Part shown: in pieces, positions 42,874-51,590 of the stretch | How positions within the stretch are numbered: the first letter of the stretch is position 1 | Layout of the letters: the number at the start of each line of letters is the position of its first letter | Assembly (NCBI RefSeq): GCF_030815085.1 | Contig: NZ_JAUSWG010000007.1 | DNA length: 64,000 bases | From: Paraclostridium ghonii | GTDB lineage: Bacteria; Bacillota; Clostridia; Peptostreptococcales; Peptostreptococcaceae | Reading direction: 5' to 3' (one strand) | Notes under the pieces: model-generated | The model's database searches: none | Seen by the model: only the letters and a program-made list of their open reading frames with translations | Told to the model about the DNA's origin: nothing | Program-made: the position numbers and the translations under genes

Positions 42874-43044
42874 TTAGAAATAATCTCCACAACAACATAA
42901 TATTAATAATAATATTAAAAATGGTATCCATGCACATACATCTAATTCTTCCCAGCAATCTCCAAATGCTAAGAATAAGAAGAATAATACTATGATTATC
43001 CATCCACATCCAAATCCTTCTTCTCCACAAAATCTTTCAAACAT
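42874..43044 (-). CDS. Small cysteine-rich two-helix membrane protein, array copy 2
   Basis: A 56-residue protein, shorter than many gene-calling cut-offs, read from ATG at 43044 after GGAGGTAAATTAA to TAA at 42874. It begins MFERFCGEEGFGCG and has the same helix 1 core (IVLFFLFLAF), the same link (GDCWEELDVC) as copy 3, helix 2 (AWIPFLILLLILC) and ends CCCGDYF. The near identity to its neighbours at protein and base level shows it is genuine. It lies 54 bases after copy 3 and is probably cotranscribed. Confidence 0.8.
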   Translation of the reverse strand: MFERFCGEEGFGCGWIIIVLFFLFLAFGDCWEELDVCAWIPFLILLLILCCCGDYF

Positions 43045-43098
43045 TTAATTTACCTCCTATTGTCTCTTTCAACTATTGTCTAATTTTTTTATAGTGAA

Positions 43099-43272
43099 TT
43101 AGAAGCATTCACCACAACTACATAATATTAATAAAACTATTAAGAATGGTATCCATGCACATACATCTAATTCTTCCCAGCAGTCACCAAATGCTAAGAA
43201 TAAGAAGAATAGTACTATTATCCACCATGCTCCTCCAAAACAGCCGTCTTCGCCAAATAGTCTATCTAACAT
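43099..43272 (-). CDS. Small cysteine-rich two-helix membrane protein, array copy 3
   Basis: A 57-residue paralogue: MLDRLFGEDGCFGG, helix 1 AWWIIVLFFLFLAF, link GDCWEELDVC, helix 2 AWIPFLIVLLILC, tail SCGECF. I chose the ATG following AGGAGGTAACAACA; the longer frame to 43323 adds 17 unrelated residues. The sequence CATAGTATA on the minus strand 51 bases upstream resembles a mother-cell sigma factor -10 element. Confidence 0.78.
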   Translation of the reverse strand: MLDRLFGEDGCFGGAWWIIVLFFLFLAFGDCWEELDVCAWIPFLIVLLILCSCGECF

Positions 43273-43390
43273 TGTTGTTACCTCCTGTTGGTGATTAATT
43301 ATTTGAGCTTTCGCTCTTAACATATACTATGCATGGTTAATACTTTTTGATAATAAATTTATGGTTTTTTAACAGTATTTTTTTTAGCAC

Positions 43391-43431
43391 CAAAAAGGCT
43401 ACCCATAAAGGTAGCCTTTTTAGCACTTAAT
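43391..43431 (-). terminator. Intrinsic terminator of small-protein copy 4
   Basis: A stem of at least 11 bp (AAAAGGCTACC and its complement, extended by further pairing) with T-run on the minus strand, just after the stop codon of copy 4. Confidence 0.8.
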
Positions 43432-43640
43432 TAACATCCACATTCGTATGATTCTCCGCATCCTTCTAATCCACATGAACAAACAATAAGAAGTAATATT
43501 AAAAATGGAATCCAGTCAGTTATGCATATCTCTGCCCAGCACTCTTGGAAGGCCAAGAATAAGAAAAATAATACTATTATCCACCATGCTCCTCCGTTAA
43601 AGAATCCATCACAACCAAATATTCTGCTTAAACTGCTCAT
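43431..43640 (-). CDS. Small cysteine-rich two-helix membrane protein, array copy 4
   Basis: A 69-residue paralogue with start MSSLSRIFGCDGFFNGG, helix 1 AWWIIVLFFLFLAF, link QECWAEICITD, helix 2 WIPFLILLLIVCSC and a longer cysteine tail (LEGCGESYECGC). A GGGGGTATAT site precedes the ATG. CATACTATA lies 103 bases upstream. It has its own terminator, so it is probably monocistronic. Confidence 0.75.
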   Translation of the reverse strand: MSSLSRIFGCDGFFNGGAWWIIVLFFLFLAFQECWAEICITDWIPFLILLLIVCSCGLEGCGESYECGC

Positions 43641-43820
43641 ATATACCCCCTATTTTTGGATTGCTAAAATTTTATTCCCCTATTAGCTAACCCATATTAA
43701 AAATTTCAGAAGTCTTATCTCAAATGTATTATGCACTTAATTTATAGTATGGGAATTAAAAAAAACAGTTCCTATATAGTTTTTTTTTTATATAAATTTG
43801 CTTTTTTACATTTAAACATT

Positions 43821-43848
43821 AAAAAAAGCTCCTATAGGAGCTTTTTTT
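43821..43848 (-). terminator. Intrinsic terminator of small-protein copy 5
   Basis: A perfect palindrome of 14 bp per arm (AAAAAAAGCTCCTA and its complement) overlapping the stop codon of copy 5. Confidence 0.8.
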
Positions 43849-44053
43849 AGCAACATCCATCATCAAAATTGAATAATAAAAGTACTATTAATATTATCCA
43901 TATCCATGAATTATCATCGCAGAAAAAATTGTCAAACAAGTCAGTACATAGTAATAAAAATACTACAACAGCTATTATTAATAAACTTGAACCTCCAAAG
44001 GATGAATTGCATCCACATCCAAAACTTCTTAAAAGGTTATCTAGTTTTGACAT
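43847..44053 (-). CDS. Small cysteine-rich membrane protein, divergent array copy 5
   Basis: A 68-residue protein sharing the layout of copies 1-4 (Cys/Gly-rich start FGCGCNSSFGG, helix 1 LLIIAVVVFLLL, acidic/Cys link, helix 2 WIWIILIVLLL, tail DDGCC) but little exact sequence. It lies 46 bases after the 143-residue membrane protein gene, with a weak hairpin (44077-44095) between them. The function is unknown. Confidence 0.65.
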   Translation of the reverse strand: MSKLDNLLRSFGCGCNSSFGGSSLLIIAVVVFLLLCTDLFDNFFCDDNSWIWIILIVLLLFNFDDGCC

Positions 44054-44099
44054 ATGGTTACCCCCTTTACAATGTTGAGAAACTCACAGTTTCTCTTAA

Positions 44100-44531
44100 T
44101 TATTCATATGCTAGGGTATATAAGTATGTTACTTCGAAAAAGTTTTTGTCTAATATACTATCCAGCTCTTTTTCTGATAGCTCATTGTATTTTTTTACCA
44201 TTTTTAATTGTTCATTCTTTACCTTATCATTAGATATACCTTTAATCATGCTTTCAACTGATTTAATTTTATAATCTTTATACTTACTTGTAAAAAATGA
44301 TGTCTTTGTATCTTCTATACATTTTTTTAAGTTTTGTAATCTATCTATGTATTCTTTATTATTCTTTGATACACTCTCTTCTTTGGTAATTATATCTTCT
44401 AGAATCATATTACTTTCTATTACATATGAACTTATCTTTTGGATATCTAAATTTATGATATTGTAATATGAGTTTATTAGTAACACAAATACAACACATA
44501 TAGATGATGCTAATAAACCTATATATTTCAT
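44100..44531 (-). CDS. Hypothetical membrane-anchored helical protein
   Basis: A 143-residue protein with an N-terminal membrane helix (about residues 3-22) followed by an extracytoplasmic helical region rich in Lys, Glu and Asn (KISSYVIESNMILEDII...). I chose the second ATG, 7 bases after AGGAGGA; the ATG at 44537 is too close to that site. No family is recognised. It is followed by the small-protein array on the same strand. Confidence 0.6.
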   Translation of the reverse strand: MKYIGLLASSICVVFVLLINSYYNIINLDIQKISSYVIESNMILEDIITKEESVSKNNKEYIDRLQNLKKCIEDTKTSFFTSKYKDYKIKSVESMIKGISNDKVKNEQLKMVKKYNELSEKELDSILDKNFFEVTYLYTLAYE

Positions 44532-44675
44532 AGCCATTCCTCCTATGTTTTCTTTATAAAATATATATGCTTGTTTTACTATAATATTCTAATTTTTATA
44601 TAATTTATGTTGAAAAATTCTAATTCTTATATTAAACTACAATTAAATTATTAATTTATTTTTAGGAGGTTTTTT

Positions 44676-44903
44676 ATGTTTGAAAGAGTTAGGGAAATAA
44701 TAGCTGATCAACTAGGTATTGATAATCTAGATGATATTACTTTAAATACATCTTTAACTAAAGATTTAGAGGCTGATTCATTAGATGCTGTTGAAGTTAT
44801 AATGGCCTTAGAAGACGAGTTTGGAATAGAAATCCCTGATGAAGATGCTGAGAAATTCACTTGCATAGGTGATATATGTTCTTTTATAGAAGAACACAAA
44901 TAA
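44676..44903 (+). CDS. acpP: Acyl carrier protein
   Basis: A 75-residue acidic ACP that carries acyl chains on phosphopantetheine attached to Ser35 in the motif EADSLDAVEV. The rest (FERVREIIADQLGID, DEFGIEIPDEDAEKF) is canonical. It is monocistronic with an AGGAGG site and a bidirectional terminator, away from any fatty-acid synthesis cluster in this window, so it could be either the main ACP or an extra one. Confidence 0.94.
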   Translation: MFERVREIIADQLGIDNLDDITLNTSLTKDLEADSLDAVEVIMALEDEFGIEIPDEDAEKFTCIGDICSFIEEHK

Positions 44904-44936
44904 AAAAAGCCGAGTTAATAAACTCGGCTTTTTTTA
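44902..44936. terminator. Bidirectional terminator between acpP and the nucleoid-protein gene
   Basis: A perfect stem AAGCCGAGTT with its complement, AATAA loop region, and A/T runs on both flanks; it serves two convergent genes. Confidence 0.88.
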
Positions 44937-44937
44937 T

Positions 44938-45942
44938 TTATTTCTCTTCATAAAACTTAACATTTTTTATAGTTATATCAATGCTTCCATCTGGATTTTG
45001 CTTTACACTATACTTCATTGGATCTTCATAGTTACTTAATTCACCTTTTATATCAAATCCAGTATCAGTTTTTATGCTTCTTTTCTTTAATTTTTTTTCT
45101 ACCCATTGCTTATCTATACTGAAAGATTGTTCTAAACCTTTATCTCCCATATGTTCTTTAAAACTTTCTTTTAGGTCATTATTATCTATTGTTTTTTCTA
45201 CAAAGTCATTTAAATCTATTTCTTCTTTTTCTTTTAATGTGTAGTTTAGCACGCTTCTTACATCTTCAGCTTGTTTTATATCATTGGATAAAGCGTTAGT
45301 TATCCACGTTTCTGCACTATTTTTAAATACTTTAGTCTTATGCTTATCATCATCAACTTTTTCTGAATTTAAAAACTCACTTATAAACTTAGATTCTAAT
45401 TCTTCTTTTTCGGCATCTTTATCTAAAAGCCTTAAATGATATTCATCATTCATACCAGTTAATCCTACTATTGCACATTGCTTTTGTCTTTGTGTCTCTG
45501 GTATACCTATTTCATTTGGGACCATTTGAATATTAAATTTATCATCTACAAATTCTATAGAATGAGTGTATAATCTTTTGTAATCTAGTTTTAAGATTCC
45601 TACATATTTTTCATCTTTAACAGTGTATAAACAAATAGCTAAATCACATGACTCTAATTCTGCATTTATTTTCATAGTATCAAATAAATACGCTGCTATT
45701 TCTTTTGAGTTTTCTAAAAATGTACTTTCGTCATATATTATTTGTTCACAACAATTTTTAACTAAGTTATTTTCATAGTCTTTAAATATACCTTTTCTTA
45801 AATCATCATCTTTACTAACTCTTTTTATTATTTTTTGAAAAAATTTATCAACTTCTTGGCTTATTTTACCTTCAAAATCATTTAGTATAGGAACTTCACT
45901 ATTTTTATCTAGTACATGTACTATAAACTTATGTATTATCAT
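44938..45942 (-). CDS. NdpA/YejK-type nucleoid-associated protein
   Basis: A 334-residue protein with the 37-kDa nucleoid-associated family pattern: an N-terminal IIHKFIVHVLDKNSEVPILND segment, a middle CDLAICLYTVKDEKYVGILKLDY strand-helix region and the CAIVGLTGMNDEYHLRLLDKDAE motif. Family members bind the nucleoid; the precise role is unclear. It lies 10 bases downstream of the pseudouridine synthase gene and is probably cotranscribed with it. Confidence 0.82.
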   Translation of the reverse strand: MIIHKFIVHVLDKNSEVPILNDFEGKISQEVDKFFQKIIKRVSKDDDLRKGIFKDYENNLVKNCCEQIIYDESTFLENSKEIAAYLFDTMKINAELESCDLAICLYTVKDEKYVGILKLDYKRLYTHSIEFVDDKFNIQMVPNEIGIPETQRQKQCAIVGLTGMNDEYHLRLLDKDAEKEELESKFISEFLNSEKVDDDKHKTKVFKNSAETWITNALSNDIKQAEDVRSVLNYTLKEKEEIDLNDFVEKTIDNNDLKESFKEHMGDKGLEQSFSIDKQWVEKKLKKRSIKTDTGFDIKGELSNYEDPMKYSVKQNPDGSIDITIKNVKFYEEK

Positions 45943-45952
45943 ATTTTCACCT

Positions 45953-46855
45953 CTATCTTAATTTTTCTATTAACTCTTGCATATCTTTTGGAATTTGAGC
46001 TTTAAATTTTAAATTTTCTTTTGTCCTCGGTTGATCAAATTCTAGAATGTACGCATGTAATGCTTGTCTACTTATTAAGTTTTCATCTACATACCCATAT
46101 AGCTCATCTCCAATTATCCCATGACCAATGTGGTTCATATGAACTCTTATTTGATGTGTTCTTCCTGTTTCTAATTTAACTTCTAATACAGTTGCATCAT
46201 TTAATCTTTCTAGTACTTTGTAATGAGTTATTGATTCTTGACCTCTTTTGTCAACCACTCTTTTTATACTATCTTCATCAGCTCTGTATATAGGCTCATT
46301 TATAGTTCCAAAATTCTCTTTTACGATTCCTTTTACAACTGTTATATATTTTTTCGCTACCTTATCATCGCTCATATCTTTAGATAAAGTATAATGAGCA
46401 TATGCATTTTTAGCTATTATTACTAGACCTGATGTGTTCATATCTAGTCTATTTACAAATCTTATCTTAACTTTTTCATTTTGTTTAATTATATAATCTG
46501 TAATTCCATTTGCAATTGTGTTTATATTATGACTCTTTGTTGGATGTACAACTATAAATGGAGGTTTATTTACCATTATTAAGTCAAAATCATCATAAAG
46601 TATATCTAAGTTTAAATCTTGTGCCATAAAGTTTGCCATATCTTCTTCTATTTTGACTTCTATTAAATCTCCTTTTTTTATATTAGTACTTGGCTTTTTA
46701 AAACTTCCATTTACTAATACAGTTTGATTTTTTTTCATTTTTGATAAAGACCTTACTGAAAAATTTAACTTATCTAATAATATTTCCTTTAAAGTTGCAT
46801 CTTCTTCACTTGTGTAAGATATAGTATCATATTTTTGTTCTTCTTTTTTGAACAA
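45953..46855 (-). CDS. RluA-family pseudouridine synthase
   Basis: A 300-residue RNA-uridine isomerase of the RluA/RluD family with an N-terminal S4-like RNA-binding domain (residues about 20-75) and the catalytic motif FVNRLDMNTSGLVIIAKN (the Asp is catalytic, about residue 138), plus GRTHQIRVHMNHIGHGIIGDELYG. It modifies rRNA or tRNA uridines; the site cannot be told. I prefer TTG at 46855, a few bases after AGTAGGTG; a TTG at 46873 begins before that site and would give 306 residues. Confidence 0.9.
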   Translation of the reverse strand: MFKKEEQKYDTISYTSEEDATLKEILLDKLNFSVRSLSKMKKNQTVLVNGSFKKPSTNIKKGDLIEVKIEEDMANFMAQDLNLDILYDDFDLIMVNKPPFIVVHPTKSHNINTIANGITDYIIKQNEKVKIRFVNRLDMNTSGLVIIAKNAYAHYTLSKDMSDDKVAKKYITVVKGIVKENFGTINEPIYRADEDSIKRVVDKRGQESITHYKVLERLNDATVLEVKLETGRTHQIRVHMNHIGHGIIGDELYGYVDENLISRQALHAYILEFDQPRTKENLKFKAQIPKDMQELIEKLR

Positions 46856-47006
46856 ATTTACACCTACTTTCAATTATAATAACATTATATATTTTATACT
46901 ATTTTTAAAGAATAGATAAGACTTTTTATTTATACATTACATATTTTACTAAGTTATCAATTAGTTTTTAAATTATGTTATAATACAAATGTAAAGAGGT
47001 GGGGAT

Positions 47007-47807
47007 ATGAAAAGAACGATAATAATAAACTCAAATTCATTGGATATATCTATTAAAACAAGAGATATACTAACTGAAAAACTAATTTGTGCTGGTTTTA
47101 ATGTAAGCTATACTTTTGATAATACTGCAGAACTTATAATTTCAATTGGTGGTGATGGTTCTTTTTTAAAAACTGTTCATGACTTTGATTTCCCTGAGAT
47201 TCCAATTTTAGGTATAAATACTGGTCATCTAGGTTTTTTCACTGACGTATACCCTGATTTTATTGATAAGTTTATTAGTGATTATAAAAATGATAATTTT
47301 ATATTACAAGATATACCGCTTGTACAGACAACTATCTGCACAAAAGGTAGCTGCATAGACATGTATGCTGTTAATGATGTTGTAATAAAAGGAGATAAAT
47401 CTAGAACTATACATCTTAGGTTAAATGTCAATAATAAAGATATTCAAAATTTTAGTGGGGATGGGCTGTTAATTTCTACTCCAACTGGATCTACTGCTTA
47501 TAACTATGCTGCTGGAGGTAGTATCGTAGATCCTAGCCTAAAACTTATGCAGTTAACACCTCTACATCCTATAAATACTAACGCATATAGATGTTTTACT
47601 TCTAGTATTATATTTCCTCATGATGCATTAATTAATATTTTACCTGAATATAGATTTGAAGACTCAATATTAATAGTTGTTGATGGAGTTGAGTATAGGT
47701 TTGAGAAAATAACAAGTATATCAGTTACTACATCAGATATATTTGTTAAATTAGTTAGACTTGTTAACTACGAGTTTTGGAGCAGAGTTTCAGAAAAATT
47801 TTTATGA
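47007..47807 (+). CDS. nadK: NAD kinase
   Basis: Phosphorylates NAD to NADP with ATP or polyphosphate. The 266-residue protein has the GGDGSFLKTVHDF motif (about residues 47-59), NTGHLGFFTD and the TPTGSTAYNYAAGG nucleotide-binding motif (about 155-168). Codons and spacing (AGAGGTGGGG before ATG) are normal. It is followed at 20 bases by the YfcE-type gene, probably cotranscribed. Confidence 0.95.
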   Translation: MKRTIIINSNSLDISIKTRDILTEKLICAGFNVSYTFDNTAELIISIGGDGSFLKTVHDFDFPEIPILGINTGHLGFFTDVYPDFIDKFISDYKNDNFILQDIPLVQTTICTKGSCIDMYAVNDVVIKGDKSRTIHLRLNVNNKDIQNFSGDGLLISTPTGSTAYNYAAGGSIVDPSLKLMQLTPLHPINTNAYRCFTSSIIFPHDALINILPEYRFEDSILIVVDGVEYRFEKITSISVTTSDIFVKLVRLVNYEFWSRVSEKFL

Positions 47808-47827
47808 TACATTAGGAGGACAATTTT

Positions 47828-48385
47828 ATGAAAATAGGTGTAATGAGTGATACACATGGTAGCTTACTATATTTTGAAAAAGCTTTAGATGTTTTATGTG
47901 AGTGTGATATTATACTTCATGCTGGTGATGTTTTATACCACGGCCCTCGAAATGATTTACCTAAAGGATATAATCCTAAAGGTGTTATATCTAAAATAAA
48001 TGAATTAGATAATATACTTATAGCTCGTGGCAACTGTGATGCAGATGTAGACCAAATGGTTATAACACACCCTATTCAAGGTCCATATGTTTTAAGTCAA
48101 TTCGGAGAAGCTAGAATATTAATAAATCATGGGTATATAGATTCTAAAGAAGATACTATAAAAAAAGCTAAATCAATGGGTGCTGATATATTAATACTTG
48201 GACATACTCATGTAAAAGAGCTTTTTGTTGATGAAAATTTAATAGTTATAAATCCTGGAAGTACATCTATCCCTAAAGATGAATCTCATTCAGTTGCTAT
48301 TATAGATTTATTAGAAAATCCCCATGAATTAGATTTGGATATAAATCTAATAGATATAAATTCAAAGGAAATCATAAACTTATAA
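47828..48385 (+). CDS. YfcE/MJ0936-type metallophosphodiesterase
   Basis: A 185-residue calcineurin-like phosphoesterase with the five metal motifs SDTHGS, HAGDVLYHGP, ARGNCD, NHGYID and LGHTH. YfcE cleaves model phosphodiesters in vitro; the cell substrate is unknown. It follows nadK with an AGGAGG site and is followed by a structured intergenic element. Confidence 0.9.
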   Translation: MKIGVMSDTHGSLLYFEKALDVLCECDIILHAGDVLYHGPRNDLPKGYNPKGVISKINELDNILIARGNCDADVDQMVITHPIQGPYVLSQFGEARILINHGYIDSKEDTIKKAKSMGADILILGHTHVKELFVDENLIVINPGSTSIPKDESHSVAIIDLLENPHELDLDINLIDINSKEIINL

Positions 48386-48397
48386 CATTAAAATTAA

Positions 48398-48511
48398 AAA
48401 ATGAACTCTAATTTAGAGTAATCCCCTTATTTTAGCCACAATTAGCATCATTATACGGTGCTTTTTATGTGTATCTACTATAAGAATATTATACTTTTTA
48501 GAGTTCATTTT
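48398..48511. repeat. 114-bp structured inverted-repeat element
   Basis: Perfect 14-bp terminal arms (48398-48411 and 48498-48511) enclose nested hairpins, including a plus-strand terminator-like hairpin (AGCATC/GGTGCT at 48444-48462 followed by TTTTT). A second copy of the ACTCTAA arm near 48411-48419 allows an alternative, mutually exclusive hairpin with T-run on the minus strand. It fills the gap between the convergent yfcE-type and pepT genes and would at least act as their terminator. Confidence 0.55.
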
Positions 48512-48517
48512 CATTTA

Positions 48518-49744
48518 TTATTTTGTGTTAGCATATTTTTGAGCTATCTTAACTATTAATTTAGCTCCTTTTTCCATAGATTGAATAGATATACATTCAT
48601 TTTTACTGTGGAAGTTTAACCCTCCAGTAAATATATTTGGACAAGGTAATCCCATGAATGATAATCTAGCTCCATCTGTCCCACCTCTTATAGGTACTAT
48701 TAATGGTTCTATTTCAATTTCTTTCATAGCCTCTTCAACTATATCTACTACAAACTTAACTGGCTCTACTTTTTCTTTCATATTATAGTATTGATCAGAT
48801 AATTCTAAGTTTACTCTTCCTTCATATTTTTCATTTATTTTTTCTATTGCTGAAGTCATAAATATTTTTCTTTCTTCAAATTTAGACTTATCATGATCTC
48901 TTATTATATATGTCATAGTAGCACTTTCAACATTACCATTTATATCATTCAAATGATAGAACCCTTCATATTCCTCTGTAGTTTCAGGTCTTTCACTGTG
49001 TGGGAACATTTCAGATATTTCTGCTGCTATATGTAAAGCATTGACTAATTTGTTTTTTGCACTACCTGGATGAACATTTCTACCTTGTATAGTTATAGTT
49101 GCTCCTGCTGCATTAAAGTTTTCATATTCAAGTTCTCCAAGTATACCCCCATCCATAGTGTATGCGTATTTTGCTCCAAACTTTTCAACATCAAATAAAT
49201 CTGCTCCTCTACCAATTTCTTCATCAGGAGTAAATCCTATTTTTATATCTCCGTGTTTGATTTCTGGATTATTTACTAAATATTCTATTGCAGTGATAAT
49301 TTCAGCTATACCAGCTTTATCATCTGCTCCTAGTAAAGTAGTACCATCTGTAACTATTATATCTTGTCCAGTTAAAGTCTTCATTTCTGGATAATCTTTA
49401 GTAGATGTTACTACATTTAACTCTTTGTTTAAAACGATATCTTTACCATCATAATTTTCTATTATTCTAGGTTTTATATTTTTTCCTGTTACATCTGGAG
49501 CTGTATCTAAGTGAGATATAAAACCTATAGTAGGAGCTCCTTCTACATTTCCTTTTAATGTAGCCATTACATAACTGTTTTCATCAACATTTGCATCTTC
49601 AATCCCTAGTCCTTTTAATTCTTCAACTACATAATTGGCAAACACTCTTTGTCCTTCACTTGATGGACAGTTTGAGTTTTTTGGATCTGCAGTTGTATCA
49701 AATGTAACATATTTTAAAAATCTTTCAAGTACTCTTTCTTTCAC
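48518..49744 (-). CDS. pepT: Peptidase T (tripeptidase)
   Basis: A 408-residue M20-family zinc aminopeptidase releasing N-terminal residues from tripeptides. The metal motifs are FISHLDTAPDV (about residue 78), TLLGADDKAGIAEI (about 142), GFTPDEEIGRGAD (about 178) and GGTDGARLSFMGLPCPN near the C-terminus. The start is GTG after GGGGGGT. It stands alone. Confidence 0.95.
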   Translation of the reverse strand: MKERVLERFLKYVTFDTTADPKNSNCPSSEGQRVFANYVVEELKGLGIEDANVDENSYVMATLKGNVEGAPTIGFISHLDTAPDVTGKNIKPRIIENYDGKDIVLNKELNVVTSTKDYPEMKTLTGQDIIVTDGTTLLGADDKAGIAEIITAIEYLVNNPEIKHGDIKIGFTPDEEIGRGADLFDVEKFGAKYAYTMDGGILGELEYENFNAAGATITIQGRNVHPGSAKNKLVNALHIAAEISEMFPHSERPETTEEYEGFYHLNDINGNVESATMTYIIRDHDKSKFEERKIFMTSAIEKINEKYEGRVNLELSDQYYNMKEKVEPVKFVVDIVEEAMKEIEIEPLIVPIRGGTDGARLSFMGLPCPNIFTGGLNFHSKNECISIQSMEKGAKLIVKIAQKYANTK

Positions 49745-49880
49745 TTTAAGATACCCCCCATATATTTTAATTCTTTTGTTTTATACACCCTTTATAATTA
49801 AATGCATACGTTTTAATTATAATACTTTATTTAAAGTTTATCAAACAAAGTATTTGTAATATTTTTAAAATTCATATAAA

Positions 49881-49908
49881 AATAAGGTACTAGAATTAGT
49901 ACCTTATG
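49881..49908 (-). terminator. Intrinsic terminator of CBS/CorC membrane protein gene
   Basis: A stem of about 11 bp (ATAAGGTACTA and its complement) with ATTC loop followed by TTTTATAT on the minus strand; it overlaps the end of the gene. Confidence 0.75.
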
Positions 49909-51160
49909 TAAACACTCTTATTTTCTTTATTCTATTTTTATCTAGGCTCTCTATGCATAACTTCACATTGTCAACTTCAATAACTTCATTTTCTTCTGGA
50001 AGTCTTTTTAAGTATCCAATTATAAATCCACCAATAGAGTCAAATTCTTCTGATTCTAAATTTGTTCCTATAAGCTCATTAACTTCTGATATTTTTTTGC
50101 TACCATCAATTATATACTCATCTTCTTTTATTACCTCAATGTCTGATTCATCTTCATCATATTCATCTTCTATTTCACCAACAATTTCTTCAACTAAGTC
50201 TTCTATTGTTATAAGACCAGATGTTCCTCCATATTCATCTACTACTATGGCTATCTGACTCTTCTCTTTTTTCATTTCTTCAAGTAGCTCAGTTATCTTT
50301 TTAAACTCATACGTGAAAAATGGATCTCTGAGATAATTTCTTATATTAAAGTTCGCTATTTCTTCTTCATCTAAAAATACAATATCTTTTATATTAACTA
50401 TTCCAATTATATCATCTACTGACTCTTCATATACAGGCATTCTACTAAATTGTTCTTCTTTGAATAGACTTATTATTTCTTTATATCCATCTTCTGCATT
50501 TATACATACCATGTCTAATCTTTGAACCATAGCTTCCTTAGCTTGCATATCTCCAAATTGAAATACATTATTTATTATTTGTCTCTCTTCTATTTCTAAA
50601 ACGCCTTCTTCATGGCTGACATTTACCATAGTTTTTAATTCTTCTTCTGTTATATATGGTTGCCCTGATTTAGACTTAATTCCAAATAATTTAAATATTA
50701 TATTTGTAATTATGTTAAATACCCATACTATTGGCGTTAAAATTATTATAATTATTTTTATAGGTTTAGAAACTAATATAGCTATTTTCTCTGAATTATT
50801 AGCAGCTATTGTCTTTGGTGTTATCTCTCCAAAAATTAAAACTAATACAGTCATTAATACAGTCGCTACAGCAACACCTTGTGTACCTAATAGAGTTATA
50901 AATAATGATGTTGATATAGATGTTGCAGCTATATTAACTACATTGTTACCTACTAATATTGAGCTTAAAAGTTTCCCTGAATCTTCAGTTAACTTATCAA
51001 CTAATTTAGCTCCTTTTACTCCTTCTTCTTTCATATGTCTAATTCTAATTCTGCTAAGCGACATCAATGCGGTTTCTGATGCTGAGAAGAAACCTGATCC
51101 TATTAGTAAAATTACTAGCATCACTATTTTAATAATAGTATTACCACCGGTCGAATCCAA
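49904..51160 (-). CDS. CNNM/HlyC-CorC family membrane protein with CBS pair
   Basis: A 418-residue protein: DUF21 membrane domain with four helices (residues about 8-160, with the SASETALMSLSR motif), two CBS domains (about 205-330, MVQRLDMVCI and IVNIKDIVFL) and a C-terminal CorC/HlyC domain (about 345-415). Homologues are implicated in magnesium/cobalt or sodium export. The start is TTG after AGGAG. An extended -10 element (TGATATAAT on the minus strand) lies about 45 bases upstream. Confidence 0.9.
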   Translation of the reverse strand: MDSTGGNTIIKIVMLVILLIGSGFFSASETALMSLSRIRIRHMKEEGVKGAKLVDKLTEDSGKLLSSILVGNNVVNIAATSISTSLFITLLGTQGVAVATVLMTVLVLIFGEITPKTIAANNSEKIAILVSKPIKIIIIILTPIVWVFNIITNIIFKLFGIKSKSGQPYITEEELKTMVNVSHEEGVLEIEERQIINNVFQFGDMQAKEAMVQRLDMVCINAEDGYKEIISLFKEEQFSRMPVYEESVDDIIGIVNIKDIVFLDEEEIANFNIRNYLRDPFFTYEFKKITELLEEMKKEKSQIAIVVDEYGGTSGLITIEDLVEEIVGEIEDEYDEDESDIEVIKEDEYIIDGSKKISEVNELIGTNLESEEFDSIGGFIIGYLKRLPEENEVIEVDNVKLCIESLDKNRIKKIRVFT

Positions 51161-51317
51161 TCTTTACCACACTCCTAAATTTATACTTTTTGTTTATTAT
51201 CATTATATCATAGTATTTAAACATTTGGAAATATCGCCAGGAAAAACTTGCTTGAATGCTAAATCCCATTTATTAATATAAATAATAACCCTCACTTATA
51301 TATATTGTTCATTAAAT

Positions 51318-51349
51318 AAAAAAATATCATGTATCTGATATTTTTTTAT
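51318..51349. terminator. A/T-flanked palindrome, possible bidirectional terminator
   Basis: An 11-bp stem AAAAAATATCA with its complement around a 6-base loop, followed by T-runs on both strands. No gene ends nearby, so its role is unclear. Confidence 0.45.
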
Positions 51350-51590
51350 AGAAACTCATTCGCCTCATATTATAGTTCTCTTCTAAGTTTAATTTAGCTA
51401 AATATAAAAACTAAATAATAAGAAATTTATTAATTTATGTTGAAAATAGTAACAAATATTCTTTTTATGAATATATTAAAATTAAGAAAGGAACTTAATA
51501 ACCTTTCTTAATAAAAAACTTAATAACTATGAATAATAATTAAATGGTTGTTAATAATTAAAATATGATCGGAAAATAAATAATTTTTAT

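Noticed and set aside
42785..43030. 81-codon minus-strand frame in the small-protein array
   Set aside because: It reads the genuine 56-residue gene (42874-43044) in the wrong frame and has no ribosome-binding site.
50712..51281. 189-codon plus-strand frame opposite the CBS/CorC gene
   Set aside because: It is antisense to clear DUF21 membrane helices, and no ribosome-binding site was seen.
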